A DNA stretch of 60,628 bases, taken from positions 1-60,628 of the forward strand of contig JADYZN010000017.1 of assembly GCA_020853095.1 (NCBI GenBank), read 5' to 3'. Origin of the DNA: Phycisphaerales bacterium. GTDB taxonomy: Bacteria > Planctomycetota > Phycisphaerae > Tepidisphaerales > Tepidisphaeraceae. Positions 7,762-15,543 of this stretch are shown in pieces; positions within the stretch are counted from its first letter, which is position 1, and each line of letters opens with the position of its first letter. The notes beneath the pieces were generated by a model. The model searched no databases. It was not told where the DNA came from and was given only the letters and a program-made list of their open reading frames with translations. The translations under genes and the position numbers were made by a program.

Positions 7762-8670
7762 ATGACCACGCCGAACCGTTCCCACATTCTGACCGAACAA
7801 CGACTCCCCGAGTCGATGAACCTGGACACGATGGAAACCATCGACGCGGTGATGATGATGAATCATCAGGACCGGTTGGCGGTCGAGGCGGTCGCCACCC
7901 AGCACGAACCGATCGCCCGCGCGGTCGGCCGGGTCGTTGAGGCGTTCCAGGCGGGAGGCCGGTTGATCTACGTCGGAGCGGGGACCAGCGGCCGCCTGGG
8001 GGTGCTGGACGCGGCCGAATGCCCCCCCACCTTCCGAACCGATCCGGCGATGGTGCTCGGAATCCTCGCCGGCGGTCCTGACGCGATGTTCAAGGCCAGG
8101 GAAGGGGTTGAAGACCGGCCCGAAGAAGGAGCGGCCGCCATGAATCAGGCCCGCATCGGGCCGGCCGATGTGGTCATGGGGATCGCGGCCGGCGGAACCA
8201 CGCCATTTGTTCAAGGAGCGTTGGTCCGCGCCCGCGAACTTGGGGCGGGAACGATCTTTCTCACCTGCGCCCAGCCTTTTGAAGGCGAGTTCCCGGCGGA
8301 CATCATCATCCGTCCGCTGACCGGGCCGGAAGTCCTGACCGGTTCCACCCGTCTGAAGGCCGCCACCGCCACCAAAATCATCCTGAACACTATCACCACG
8401 CTGGCGATGGTCCGACTCGGCAAGGTGTACGAAAATCTCATGGTCGATCTGAAGGCTTCCAACGACAAACTTCGCGACCGCGCCGCCCGGATCGTCTCCA
8501 CGCTGAGCGGGCTTTCACGCGATGAGGCGATTCAGTTGCTGCAACAGGCCGACGGACAGGTGAAGACGGCCCTGGTCATGCAAAGCCGGAAGGTCGATCT
8601 GCCAACCGCCCTGCATATTTTGAACCGGCACGGCGGGCATTTAAGATCGGCGATCAAAGACCCTGACTGA
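7762..8670 (+). CDS. murQ: N-acetylmuramic acid 6-phosphate etherase
   Basis: Cleaves the D-lactyl ether of MurNAc 6-phosphate to give GlcNAc 6-phosphate and lactate. The 302 residues are the family norm. The SIS domain carries YVGAGTSGRLGVLDAAECPP, GIAAGGTTPFVQGAL and the C-terminal HGGHLRSAI region. The product of the preceding gene anmK is its substrate, and the 6-bp spacing supports co-transcription and coupling. radA starts 12 bp further on, so it may be carried on the same transcript despite an unrelated role. Confidence 0.95.
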   Translation: MTTPNRSHILTEQRLPESMNLDTMETIDAVMMMNHQDRLAVEAVATQHEPIARAVGRVVEAFQAGGRLIYVGAGTSGRLGVLDAAECPPTFRTDPAMVLGILAGGPDAMFKAREGVEDRPEEGAAAMNQARIGPADVVMGIAAGGTTPFVQGALVRARELGAGTIFLTCAQPFEGEFPADIIIRPLTGPEVLTGSTRLKAATATKIILNTITTLAMVRLGKVYENLMVDLKASNDKLRDRAARIVSTLSGLSRDEAIQLLQQADGQVKTALVMQSRKVDLPTALHILNRHGGHLRSAIKDPD

Positions 8671-8682
8671 ATCGAGGCGACA

Positions 8683-10089
8683 TTGGCCAAACCACGCATT
8701 TCGTTCCTGTGCAACAACTGCGGCGGCGTACAGGCCAAATGGCTGGGCAAATGTCCCGACTGCGGCGCCTGGGACAGCCTGGGAGAATACAAGGTCCCCA
8801 CCCCCGATGAACGCTCCGCGGTCCGTCATGCCCATGCCGGAGTGCAAACGGCCGGCGGCGAGGCGATGGAGGTCCGTTCCATCGACCCGCACGACATCCC
8901 GCGCACCCCCACCGGCAACGGAGAGTTCGACCGCATCCTCGGCGGCGGCATCGTTCCCGGCTCGGTGGTCCTCGTCGGCGGCGAACCGGGAATCGGCAAA
9001 TCGACCCTGCTGTTGCAGGTCGCCAACGCCCTGGCCGCGCGGGATGGCAAAAAACGCAAGGCATCCGACGCCGGCGCCCCCATCCTGTACGTCACCAGCG
9101 AGGAATCGGCCAGGCAAACCAAGCTCCGCGCCTCCCGCCTGGGGGTCGATTCCTCGCCGCTGCTGGTGCTCGCCGAGACGAACCTGGAACGCATCATCAA
9201 CCAGATCGGCAAGATTCAACCGGCCGTGGTGGTGATCGACTCGATCCAGATGATCTACAAACCCTCCCTGCCGGCCGCCCCCGGATCGGTCACGCAGCTT
9301 CGCGACTGCTGCATGGAGCTGGTCTATCTGGCCAAGGCCACCGGCGTCGCGGTGTTGCTGGTCGGCCATGTCACCAAGGCCGGCACGCTGGCCGGGCCGA
9401 AAATCGTCGAACACATCGTTGACACGGTCATCTATTTTGAAGGGGACCGGTTTCATTCCCACCGCATCATCCGATGCGTCAAAAACCGGTTCGGCAGCAC
9501 CCACGAGGTGGGATTGTTCGAGATGACCGGCCAGGGGTTGCGCGAGGTGACCGATCCGGGCAATCTTTTCGTCGAACAATACGGCCCCGGCGGCCCACCC
9601 AGCGGCAGCATCATCACCGCCGCCATGCAGGGGACGCGCGTGCTGCTGGTCGAGGTGCAGGCGTTGACCGCCTCCAGCGTCATCGGGGCGGCCAAGCGCA
9701 AAACCAGCGGCGTCAGCGCCGACCGCGTCGCCATGATCATCGCCGTACTGGAAAAACGGGCCGACCTGCGGCTGGCGGCCGACGATGTCTTCATCAACAT
9801 CATCGGCGGCGTGCGCATCATCGAGCCGGCCATCGACCTGGCGATCGCGCTGGCCATCGCCTCGGCCCATGCCAACCGCCCCATGCCGGCCGGCACACTG
9901 GCCATCGGTGAGTTGGGTCTGGGGGGCGAAATCCGGCCGGTCCCACAACTGGAACAACGCCTGCGCGAAGCTTCGCGGCTGGGACTGGGCCATGGCATCG
10001 TTCCATTCATGGGCGGCAACATCCCCAAACTGGGCGGCATGGCGCTTCACCCCGTGCGCCGGCTTTCCCAGGCACTGGCCGACCTTTGA
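8683..10089 (+). CDS. radA: DNA repair protein RadA
   Basis: RecA-related ATPase that helps branch migration and recombination repair. The 468-residue product has the N-terminal C4 zinc finger (CNNCGGVQAKWLGKCPDCG), Walker A GGEPGIGKSTLLLQ near residue 104, the RadA-specific KNRFGSTHEVGLF, and a Lon-protease-like C-terminal domain with GGVRIIEPAIDLAIALAIAS. The start codon is TTG, supported by GAGG nine bases upstream and because the zinc finger begins a few residues in. It follows murQ by 12 bp. All hallmark parts are present, so it is probably functional. Confidence 0.95.
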   Translation: MAKPRISFLCNNCGGVQAKWLGKCPDCGAWDSLGEYKVPTPDERSAVRHAHAGVQTAGGEAMEVRSIDPHDIPRTPTGNGEFDRILGGGIVPGSVVLVGGEPGIGKSTLLLQVANALAARDGKKRKASDAGAPILYVTSEESARQTKLRASRLGVDSSPLLVLAETNLERIINQIGKIQPAVVVIDSIQMIYKPSLPAAPGSVTQLRDCCMELVYLAKATGVAVLLVGHVTKAGTLAGPKIVEHIVDTVIYFEGDRFHSHRIIRCVKNRFGSTHEVGLFEMTGQGLREVTDPGNLFVEQYGPGGPPSGSIITAAMQGTRVLLVEVQALTASSVIGAAKRKTSGVSADRVAMIIAVLEKRADLRLAADDVFINIIGGVRIIEPAIDLAIALAIASAHANRPMPAGTLAIGELGLGGEIRPVPQLEQRLREASRLGLGHGIVPFMGGNIPKLGGMALHPVRRLSQALADL

Positions 10090-10099
10090 AGTCCGTGAC

Positions 10100-10128
10100 G
10101 GGACACGATGGCGCCAATCGCCTATAAT
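10100..10128 (+). promoter_or_regulatory. candidate promoter of the DoxX gene
   Basis: GGGACA (10100-10105, four of six) and a perfect TATAAT (10123-10128) are 17 bp apart and end 34 bp before the DoxX start codon. This is one of the best sigma-70-like matches in the window. Confidence 0.5.
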
Positions 10129-10162
10129 CGCCGGCAACAATAATCCTCATGGAGAAATCGAA

Positions 10163-10570
10163 ATGATCTGGACCGGGTTGTCAAAGTATCGCGAGTTGGG
10201 ATTGCTGTTGATGCGGGTGGGATTGGGAACCATGTTCCTGCTGGTCCATGGCGGGCCAAAACTGCTGGGCGGGCCGGGGTTGTGGGAAAAAGTCGGCCAG
10301 GCCACCGGTCACTTCGGGATCGAATTCGCCCCCACCGCCTTTGGCTTTGCGGCCGGTTTGGCCGAGTCGCTCGGCGGGTTGCTGCTGATCGCGGGATTTC
10401 TCTTTCGCCCCGCGTGTCTGCTGCTGGTGATCGTCATGATCACGGCCGCCACCCACCATCTGAGCCAGGGACAGGGATGGATCGGCGCCTCCCACGCCAT
10501 CGAAGTCGGCGTCGCCGTGCTCGGACTGCTCCTGGTCGGCCCGGGGAAATACAGCATCGACCGTAAATAG
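10163..10570 (+). CDS. DoxX family membrane protein
   Basis: A 135-residue integral membrane protein with four hydrophobic segments (about residues 12-32, 55-80, 83-102 and 112-128). The pattern RVGLGTMFLLVHGGPKLLGG at the first segment is typical of DoxX/YphA-type proteins, linked in other bacteria to thiol-redox stress or a quinone-oxidoreductase accessory role. The start at 10163 has GGAGAA seven bases upstream. It has a promoter of its own and is convergent with the DUF971 gene 43 bp away. Function in this organism unknown. Confidence 0.8.
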   Translation: MIWTGLSKYRELGLLLMRVGLGTMFLLVHGGPKLLGGPGLWEKVGQATGHFGIEFAPTAFGFAAGLAESLGGLLLIAGFLFRPACLLLVIVMITAATHHLSQGQGWIGASHAIEVGVAVLGLLLVGPGKYSIDRK

Positions 10571-10613
10571 AGTAACATCCACGGGTTATCGTCGATCCCG
10601 CAACGCACGCATT

Positions 10614-10940
10614 TTATTGCGGACAAATCTCGCGCAGGTACGCGAAGGAAAATATTCCGCTGTCGTGCCCGTCGGAGAATTGAATCTTCAAGGCGTAATT
10701 CCCCACCATGCTGGCCGCCGTCGCGGTCAACTGGCCCGCGTAATTTCCCGGCAGGATCGTCAACGTCAGCTTCTTCCTGGCCGTCTTCTGCTCATCGCGC
10801 ATCGCCCGGCACTGGGCGCACGGACACATCGACCGCAGATATGAAATGGTGTACCGGCACTGACGGCCATCCTGCCACTGTACGTCCAGTGCATGGTCTT
10901 TTTTCAAATCGAGTTTGAGCGGAATCGTTCGTGGATCCAT
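10614..10940 (-). CDS. DUF971 (GBBH-like N-terminal domain) protein
   Basis: A 108-residue soluble protein with the DUF971 fold, the small domain also found at the N terminus of gamma-butyrobetaine hydroxylase. Markers are DVQWQDGRQCRYTISYLR near the start, the CPCAQCR cysteine cluster, and GIFSFAYLREIC at the end, typical of stand-alone copies that may bind metal or act in Fe-S assembly (inferred from the family, not shown). It starts 13 bp after the gatB stop on the same strand, so it is probably co-transcribed. Confidence 0.85.
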   Translation of the reverse strand: MDPRTIPLKLDLKKDHALDVQWQDGRQCRYTISYLRSMCPCAQCRAMRDEQKTARKKLTLTILPGNYAGQLTATAASMVGNYALKIQFSDGHDSGIFSFAYLREICPQ

Positions 10941-10953
10941 TTTATGCCTGCCT

Positions 10954-12426
10954 CTACAGCCCCAGCTTTTCCATCAATCGTTCCCGTGCAACCTTGGGAT
11001 TCAACCCCTTGGCCTGACGCATCAACATCCCCACCAGCGCCCCCATCGCGGCCTGTTTGCCGGCTTTGAGGTCTTGCAGCGGTTTGGGATTCTGCGCCAC
11101 CAGGGCGTCGATGGCCGCGTCGATCGCGGCGGTGTCGCTGGTTTGCATCAGGCCAAGATTCTCGGCCGCGCTGGCAGCCGGGGCATCGGCCTCCAGCAGC
11201 TTTTCAATCAGCGGCAGGGCATTTGCCGGGGCAATTTTGCTCTGATCGATCAACGTGGCCACCTCGGCCAGCCGTTGCGCTGAAAGACCCAGCTCAAAAA
11301 CCGGCTTGTTGTGTCGATTGGCCAATTGACCCAGCACGTTGATCAGCAGGTTGCCCACCCGTTTGGCATCCGCCCCGTCGGCCAGCGCCTCTTCATAATA
11401 GTCCCCCACCCGCCGATCGGATGCCAGCGCCGTGGCATCGGCCGCCGACAAACCCAGCGCATCGACGTACCGCTTTCGCCGGTCGGCCGGCAATTCGCCC
11501 ACCTGCGATTTCAATTCCGCCAGCCATGAGTCATCCACCTCCACCGGAACCAGGTCCGGATCGGGAAAATACCGGTAATCGTGCGCCTCCTCCTTGGTTC
11601 GCTGCAAAAACGTGATCTCCCGCTGATCATCCCAGCCATGCGTCGATTTTTGTCCCAACGACCCATCGTCGATCCACTGTTGGATCTGCCGTTGAATCTC
11701 GTATGCCGTGGCCCGTTCCAGCACCGAAAACGAGTTCAGGTTCTTGATCTCGGTAATGGCCGTCTTGTGTACCGCCCCCTGGTCATCGGTGATGTGGACG
11801 TTGATGTTCGGTTCAAACCGCATCTGTCCCATCTGCATCTGCGCGGTCGACACGCCCAAAAACTGCACGATCTTCTGCAATTCCTGCGCGAACAGCGCCA
11901 CCTGTCGCGGTGAATGCAGGTCCGGCTCGGTGACGATCTCCAGCAATGGCGTGCCCGCACGGTTCAGGTCGATGATCGAACCGTCGATCCGATGCCCGCC
12001 GGGCGCTTCGTGCAGCAGTTTCCCCGCATCCTCCTCCAGGTGTGCCCGGCGGATCCGCACCGGATGGACCGTCCCATCCTCCTCCAGCAGATCAAAATGT
12101 CCCTGCTCGCACAACGGCAGGTCATATTGCGATATTTGATAATTCTTGGGCAGGTCGGGGTAAAAATAGCTCTTGCGGTCCCACTTGGTGTGCCGGGCGA
12201 TCCGGCAATTCAGTGCCAACCCCACCTTGATGGCACACTCCACCGCCCGCTTGTTCATCACCGGCAACACCCCCGGCAACCCCAGCACCTGCGCATCAAC
12301 CAGTGAATTCGGCTCGGCCCCAAACGCATTGGCCGCCCCGGTGAACATTTTGCTCACGGTCGCCAATTGGACGTGTATCTCCAGCCCCACCAACACCTTA
12401 TACGACTTGACGATCCTCTGCGCCAC
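10954..12426 (-). CDS. gatB: Asp-tRNA(Asn)/Glu-tRNA(Gln) amidotransferase subunit B
   Basis: Kinase/tRNA-binding subunit of GatCAB, which amidates misacylated Glu-tRNA(Gln) and Asp-tRNA(Asn). The 490 residues include the N-terminal GLEIHVQL, the cradle-domain signature YFYPDLPKNYQISQYDLPL, DLNRAGTPLLEIVTEPD, and a C-terminal YqeY-like helical tail (GALVGMLMRQAKGLNPKV) that binds tRNA. gatA and gatC are not in the window, so the complex is encoded at separate loci. DUF971 follows and an MFS gene ends 36 bp upstream. Confidence 0.96.
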   Translation of the reverse strand: MAQRIVKSYKVLVGLEIHVQLATVSKMFTGAANAFGAEPNSLVDAQVLGLPGVLPVMNKRAVECAIKVGLALNCRIARHTKWDRKSYFYPDLPKNYQISQYDLPLCEQGHFDLLEEDGTVHPVRIRRAHLEEDAGKLLHEAPGGHRIDGSIIDLNRAGTPLLEIVTEPDLHSPRQVALFAQELQKIVQFLGVSTAQMQMGQMRFEPNINVHITDDQGAVHKTAITEIKNLNSFSVLERATAYEIQRQIQQWIDDGSLGQKSTHGWDDQREITFLQRTKEEAHDYRYFPDPDLVPVEVDDSWLAELKSQVGELPADRRKRYVDALGLSAADATALASDRRVGDYYEEALADGADAKRVGNLLINVLGQLANRHNKPVFELGLSAQRLAEVATLIDQSKIAPANALPLIEKLLEADAPAASAAENLGLMQTSDTAAIDAAIDALVAQNPKPLQDLKAGKQAAMGALVGMLMRQAKGLNPKVARERLMEKLGL

Positions 12427-12462
12427 GCATTGCTCCTTTGACCAGCACGTTTCCGTGCCTTG

Positions 12463-14763
12463 TTATATCCCTTTGGCCACCCGGTTGGGAGAGGTGGATT
12501 TTTGTGTCGAATCAACATCCATCATGTAAACCGCCAGCAGGATGTATTCATCCCTCACCGCCGTCTCCGACAGGCGGTCCTGGCATTCGCGCAGGATGAT
12601 GAATGCCGGGCTTCCTTCCGCCGTCTTCATGGATGGCTGATTGATGATGGGGACCAACAGTTTCGCAACGCGGGGCCAATCCTCCTCGGCGGCCGCCGCG
12701 GCACACGATTCGAGGTCAATCGCCGTCGCGATGCCTTGCGGATCGTGGGGACATCGTCTTGCGACGGCCGACAACGCCTCGGAAATCGTCGCATGCGGCT
12801 CGGAACGCCATTGCCGCCATAGTTGCACAAATCCCGCATGATCCCCCGCCATCTGCGCGATCGCCAAAGCCAGTTCCCATCGCTGTCGCTGCCCCTGAAC
12901 CTGACGGAAAAAAACCATGATCTCCAACAGCGCGGCCCGCACCCGCAACGCCCCCAGCGCCGAAGCGTACGCCACCCGCATCCCCAGGTTCAATTCATCG
13001 CGAAACCGCGCCAGCAACAACGGCGCCACCTGCTGATCCCCCAACAACCCCAACGACCGCGCGCTGCGGGCCGCCAGCATGGGAAATTCCGACAACAACG
13101 TCTGCCGCAACGGTTCGATCGCCCGCGCATCCCCGATCCGCCCCAGCGCCAACGCCGCGGCCACGCTCAGATCCGCTTCCGGCCCCAGCAACACCGCGAT
13201 CAACGCATCGGTCAACCGATCATCCGGCCGGGTGCGCGCCATCGCCACGATCGCCTCAAACCTGACGTTATAACTCGGATCATCCAACGCCCCCAGCAAC
13301 TGATCGACCGTCAGGGGGCTGCGCGAATAGGCCAGCGATTCGGTGGTGAGGATTCGAGCCTTCTCGCCGCGCGCCCGGCTGTGCGAAATCATCGACGTGA
13401 CGGCCGAGATCGGATTGCCCCTTAAAAACAGCCCCACGAACTGCATCGGCGCCATCGACCCGCTGTCACTCAGACGCCGGAACAACCACACCCCCGCCCC
13501 CACCAGCACGATGTGGATGATGAACGTCCACGCATACGCATCGAGGATGATGCCGCCGGCGGTTCGCCGCAACGTCGGGCCAAGATCGATGATCTGCCCC
13601 GCGATCAACGGCCCAACACCCCCGACCAATCCGATCCATGCGTAATACAGTGACAGATAGCTGGTCTTTCGTTTGGCCGGAACCATGCTGACAAACAAAT
13701 ATCGGCTCGACCCGATCGTCCAGCCGGGGGACATGATCCCCACCAGCACCGTCAAGGCCGTCGCCAGCGGCAGCGTGCCGGCCTGTGCCCGCGGCATCAT
13801 CAGCAGACCCAGCGGATAGATCGATGCCAGCAGCAATCCGACAATGAATATCGGCTTTGATCCATACCGATCCGAAGCCCACCCCCATCCAAACGAGGAG
13901 ATCAACCCCGACAACAGCGAGATCGTCTGCAACATCAGCACCTGGCTGGCGGTCAATGCCAGCCGTTCGGTCATGAACAGCGGCACAAACGTGGTGCCAA
14001 TCCCCGCCCCCAGCAACACCAGCCCCAATCCCGCCATGTATCGCATAAACGCCGGGTCGCGCAGGGCGGCGGTGATTGACAAGTTTTCACGCTGACCATC
14101 CGGCGGCTGGGGTGCGCCACCCGGCAAAAACGAATAGGCGACGACGCAGATCATTCCGAAAACAAAGGCGATGGCGAAGACGATGGAAAACCGCCACAGG
14201 TCCGGATTTGCCCCGATGATGCGGGCCGCCGCGAACGTGGCGATGCCGCTGAACAGGGCGATCAGGATGTTGTCCATCGCCGCGAACCGACCCCGATAAC
14301 TGGCCGGGACGAACTCCTGCGACCACGGATACAACGCCGTCTCCCCCACCGCCCGGCACAAGGCAAAGACCAGCACCGCCGTCGCCACGAATCCAAACGC
14401 CCCCGCCGACCCCCACCCCTTCACCACCCACGGCGTCAACACCAGCGACAAAATCGCCAGCTTCCGCAGCGTCCAGAAAGTCAAAAACGTCCGCTTCAAC
14501 CCCACCCGGCTCAACCACGGCCCGATCAACGGCGCCATCAGCCCGCAAAACGGAAACAACGACAACAACAGCCCGATTCGCTTTTTATCCAGCCCCAATT
14601 GATCCAGAAACAGCAAAAAGACCGGCCCGAAGATCGACAGCATCCCAAAAATCGAACCGGCCGAATCCCCCGCCAACGCAAACGGCAGCCGCCGTTTCTT
14701 CTGAACGATATTAAGCTCGGCCACCACGCGGTCCATCGCGGCCCAAGTATACGCATTGGCCAT
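12463..14763 (-). CDS. MFS transporter fused to C-terminal HEAT-like repeats
   Basis: A 766-residue protein. About residues 30-440 hold roughly twelve hydrophobic segments of a major facilitator transporter, with an MFS loop reading PLIGPWLSRVGLKRTF. From about residue 470 the chain turns soluble with two or three HEAT/PBS-lyase-like helical repeats (NVRFEAIVAMARTRPDDRL, LGRIGDARAIEPLRQTLL, AARSARSLGLLGDQQVAPLL) and a further helical tail. The fusion suggests a cytoplasmic scaffold or substrate-sensing tail. ATG at 14763 directly follows the T-run of an intrinsic terminator; a start ten codons in (14736) is possible. The substrate is unknown; adjacency to a DUF4838/PEP-CTERM locus hints at sugar uptake. 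Confidence 0.75.
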   Translation of the reverse strand: MANAYTWAAMDRVVAELNIVQKKRRLPFALAGDSAGSIFGMLSIFGPVFLLFLDQLGLDKKRIGLLLSLFPFCGLMAPLIGPWLSRVGLKRTFLTFWTLRKLAILSLVLTPWVVKGWGSAGAFGFVATAVLVFALCRAVGETALYPWSQEFVPASYRGRFAAMDNILIALFSGIATFAAARIIGANPDLWRFSIVFAIAFVFGMICVVAYSFLPGGAPQPPDGQRENLSITAALRDPAFMRYMAGLGLVLLGAGIGTTFVPLFMTERLALTASQVLMLQTISLLSGLISSFGWGWASDRYGSKPIFIVGLLLASIYPLGLLMMPRAQAGTLPLATALTVLVGIMSPGWTIGSSRYLFVSMVPAKRKTSYLSLYYAWIGLVGGVGPLIAGQIIDLGPTLRRTAGGIILDAYAWTFIIHIVLVGAGVWLFRRLSDSGSMAPMQFVGLFLRGNPISAVTSMISHSRARGEKARILTTESLAYSRSPLTVDQLLGALDDPSYNVRFEAIVAMARTRPDDRLTDALIAVLLGPEADLSVAAALALGRIGDARAIEPLRQTLLSEFPMLAARSARSLGLLGDQQVAPLLLARFRDELNLGMRVAYASALGALRVRAALLEIMVFFRQVQGQRQRWELALAIAQMAGDHAGFVQLWRQWRSEPHATISEALSAVARRCPHDPQGIATAIDLESCAAAAAEEDWPRVAKLLVPIINQPSMKTAEGSPAFIILRECQDRLSETAVRDEYILLAVYMMDVDSTQKSTSPNRVAKGI

Positions 14764-14794
14764 AAAAAAACTTCCCCGCCGGGTGGCGGGGAAG
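14764..14794 (-). terminator. intrinsic terminator of the first DUF4838/PEP-CTERM locus
   Basis: Perfect 10-bp stem (14771-14780 with 14785-14794) and a 4-nt loop, followed on the minus strand by seven T (14770-14764). It lies 37 bp after the PEP-CTERM stop codon. The T-run ends exactly at the ATG of the MFS gene, and the 3' arm GGGGAAG could serve as that gene's Shine-Dalgarno sequence. Confidence 0.85.
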
Positions 14795-14831
14795 ACAACA
14801 ACACCATCAATCCCAGGCTGGAATCATCCGC

Positions 14832-15500
14832 TCATGCCCGCCGGCGTCGACGTAACGCCAGAAGACCGGCCGTCATCAACAGCCCAATGGAACCCGGTTC
14901 AGGAACCGGAATTTGCGGGGTATAGGTCCCATTCTGGGGTACTAAATTGTCCGGCAAGGATTCTCCTGCCGTCATAAACGCCAGTACATCGCTGCTACCG
15001 GCCGCACTGCCCTGTGCGATGTATCGAAGCGTGATTCCTCCACTGACCGGCATGGTGATCGTCGCCAGCGTCGATCCGGTGGTATCGCTGTACAATCGCC
15101 TCCATTCAATCGGGTAGGCCGGCCCGGCGTTGTTCACGTTATTGGTTGTTCCCACCAGCGAGAAACCAGCATCGTTGATGCCGACAAGCCCCGATGCAAC
15201 CTGCAAATCCAACTCACGAGTGGCGGTTGAGTTATATCCACGATCGGAGACGTTGTATGTCCCAGGTGGAAGGTCGCCCTGTGCGATCTGGAACAGCAAT
15301 TTACCCGTCCCCACATTATCGATCGTCACGTAATAACCATTGCTCATCGGCGCCCCGCCCACCCCTCCGGAATTCTGATCGAAAGTGGTCACCGATGAAG
15401 CATCGTCGTAATTCTCGGCTTCGAGAAAATAGACCGACGCCGAGCTGATCCCGCCGCTCATCACCAGGGCGGCTACCATGGAACATGCACCAAGACGCAT
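14832..15500 (-). CDS. PEP-CTERM exported protein
   Basis: A 222-residue secreted protein with an N-terminal signal peptide (about residues 1-21, cleaved near SSAS) and a C-terminal PEP-CTERM sorting signal (VPEPGS, hydrophobic segment, RRRRR tail) processed by an exosortase. The middle (EAENYDDASS start, then beta-rich sequence) resembles a carbohydrate-binding module of the CBM6/35 kind, which often opens with AEN/EAE; this is a guess from pattern. The start at 15500 has AGGAGG six bases upstream; earlier in-frame ATGs lack it. It is the last gene of the regulator-pseudopilin-DUF4838 row and is followed by a strong terminator. Confidence 0.8.
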   Translation of the reverse strand: MRLGACSMVAALVMSGGISSASVYFLEAENYDDASSVTTFDQNSGGVGGAPMSNGYYVTIDNVGTGKLLFQIAQGDLPPGTYNVSDRGYNSTATRELDLQVASGLVGINDAGFSLVGTTNNVNNAGPAYPIEWRRLYSDTTGSTLATITMPVSGGITLRYIAQGSAAGSSDVLAFMTAGESLPDNLVPQNGTYTPQIPVPEPGSIGLLMTAGLLALRRRRRA

Positions 15501-15543
15501 AAGAACCTCCTCGTAAAAATAGGAATGGACACCATTCCCGGTT

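Noticed and set aside
8641-10140. 499-codon frame opposite radA
   Set aside because: radA on the plus strand has all family motifs; the antisense frame shows none.
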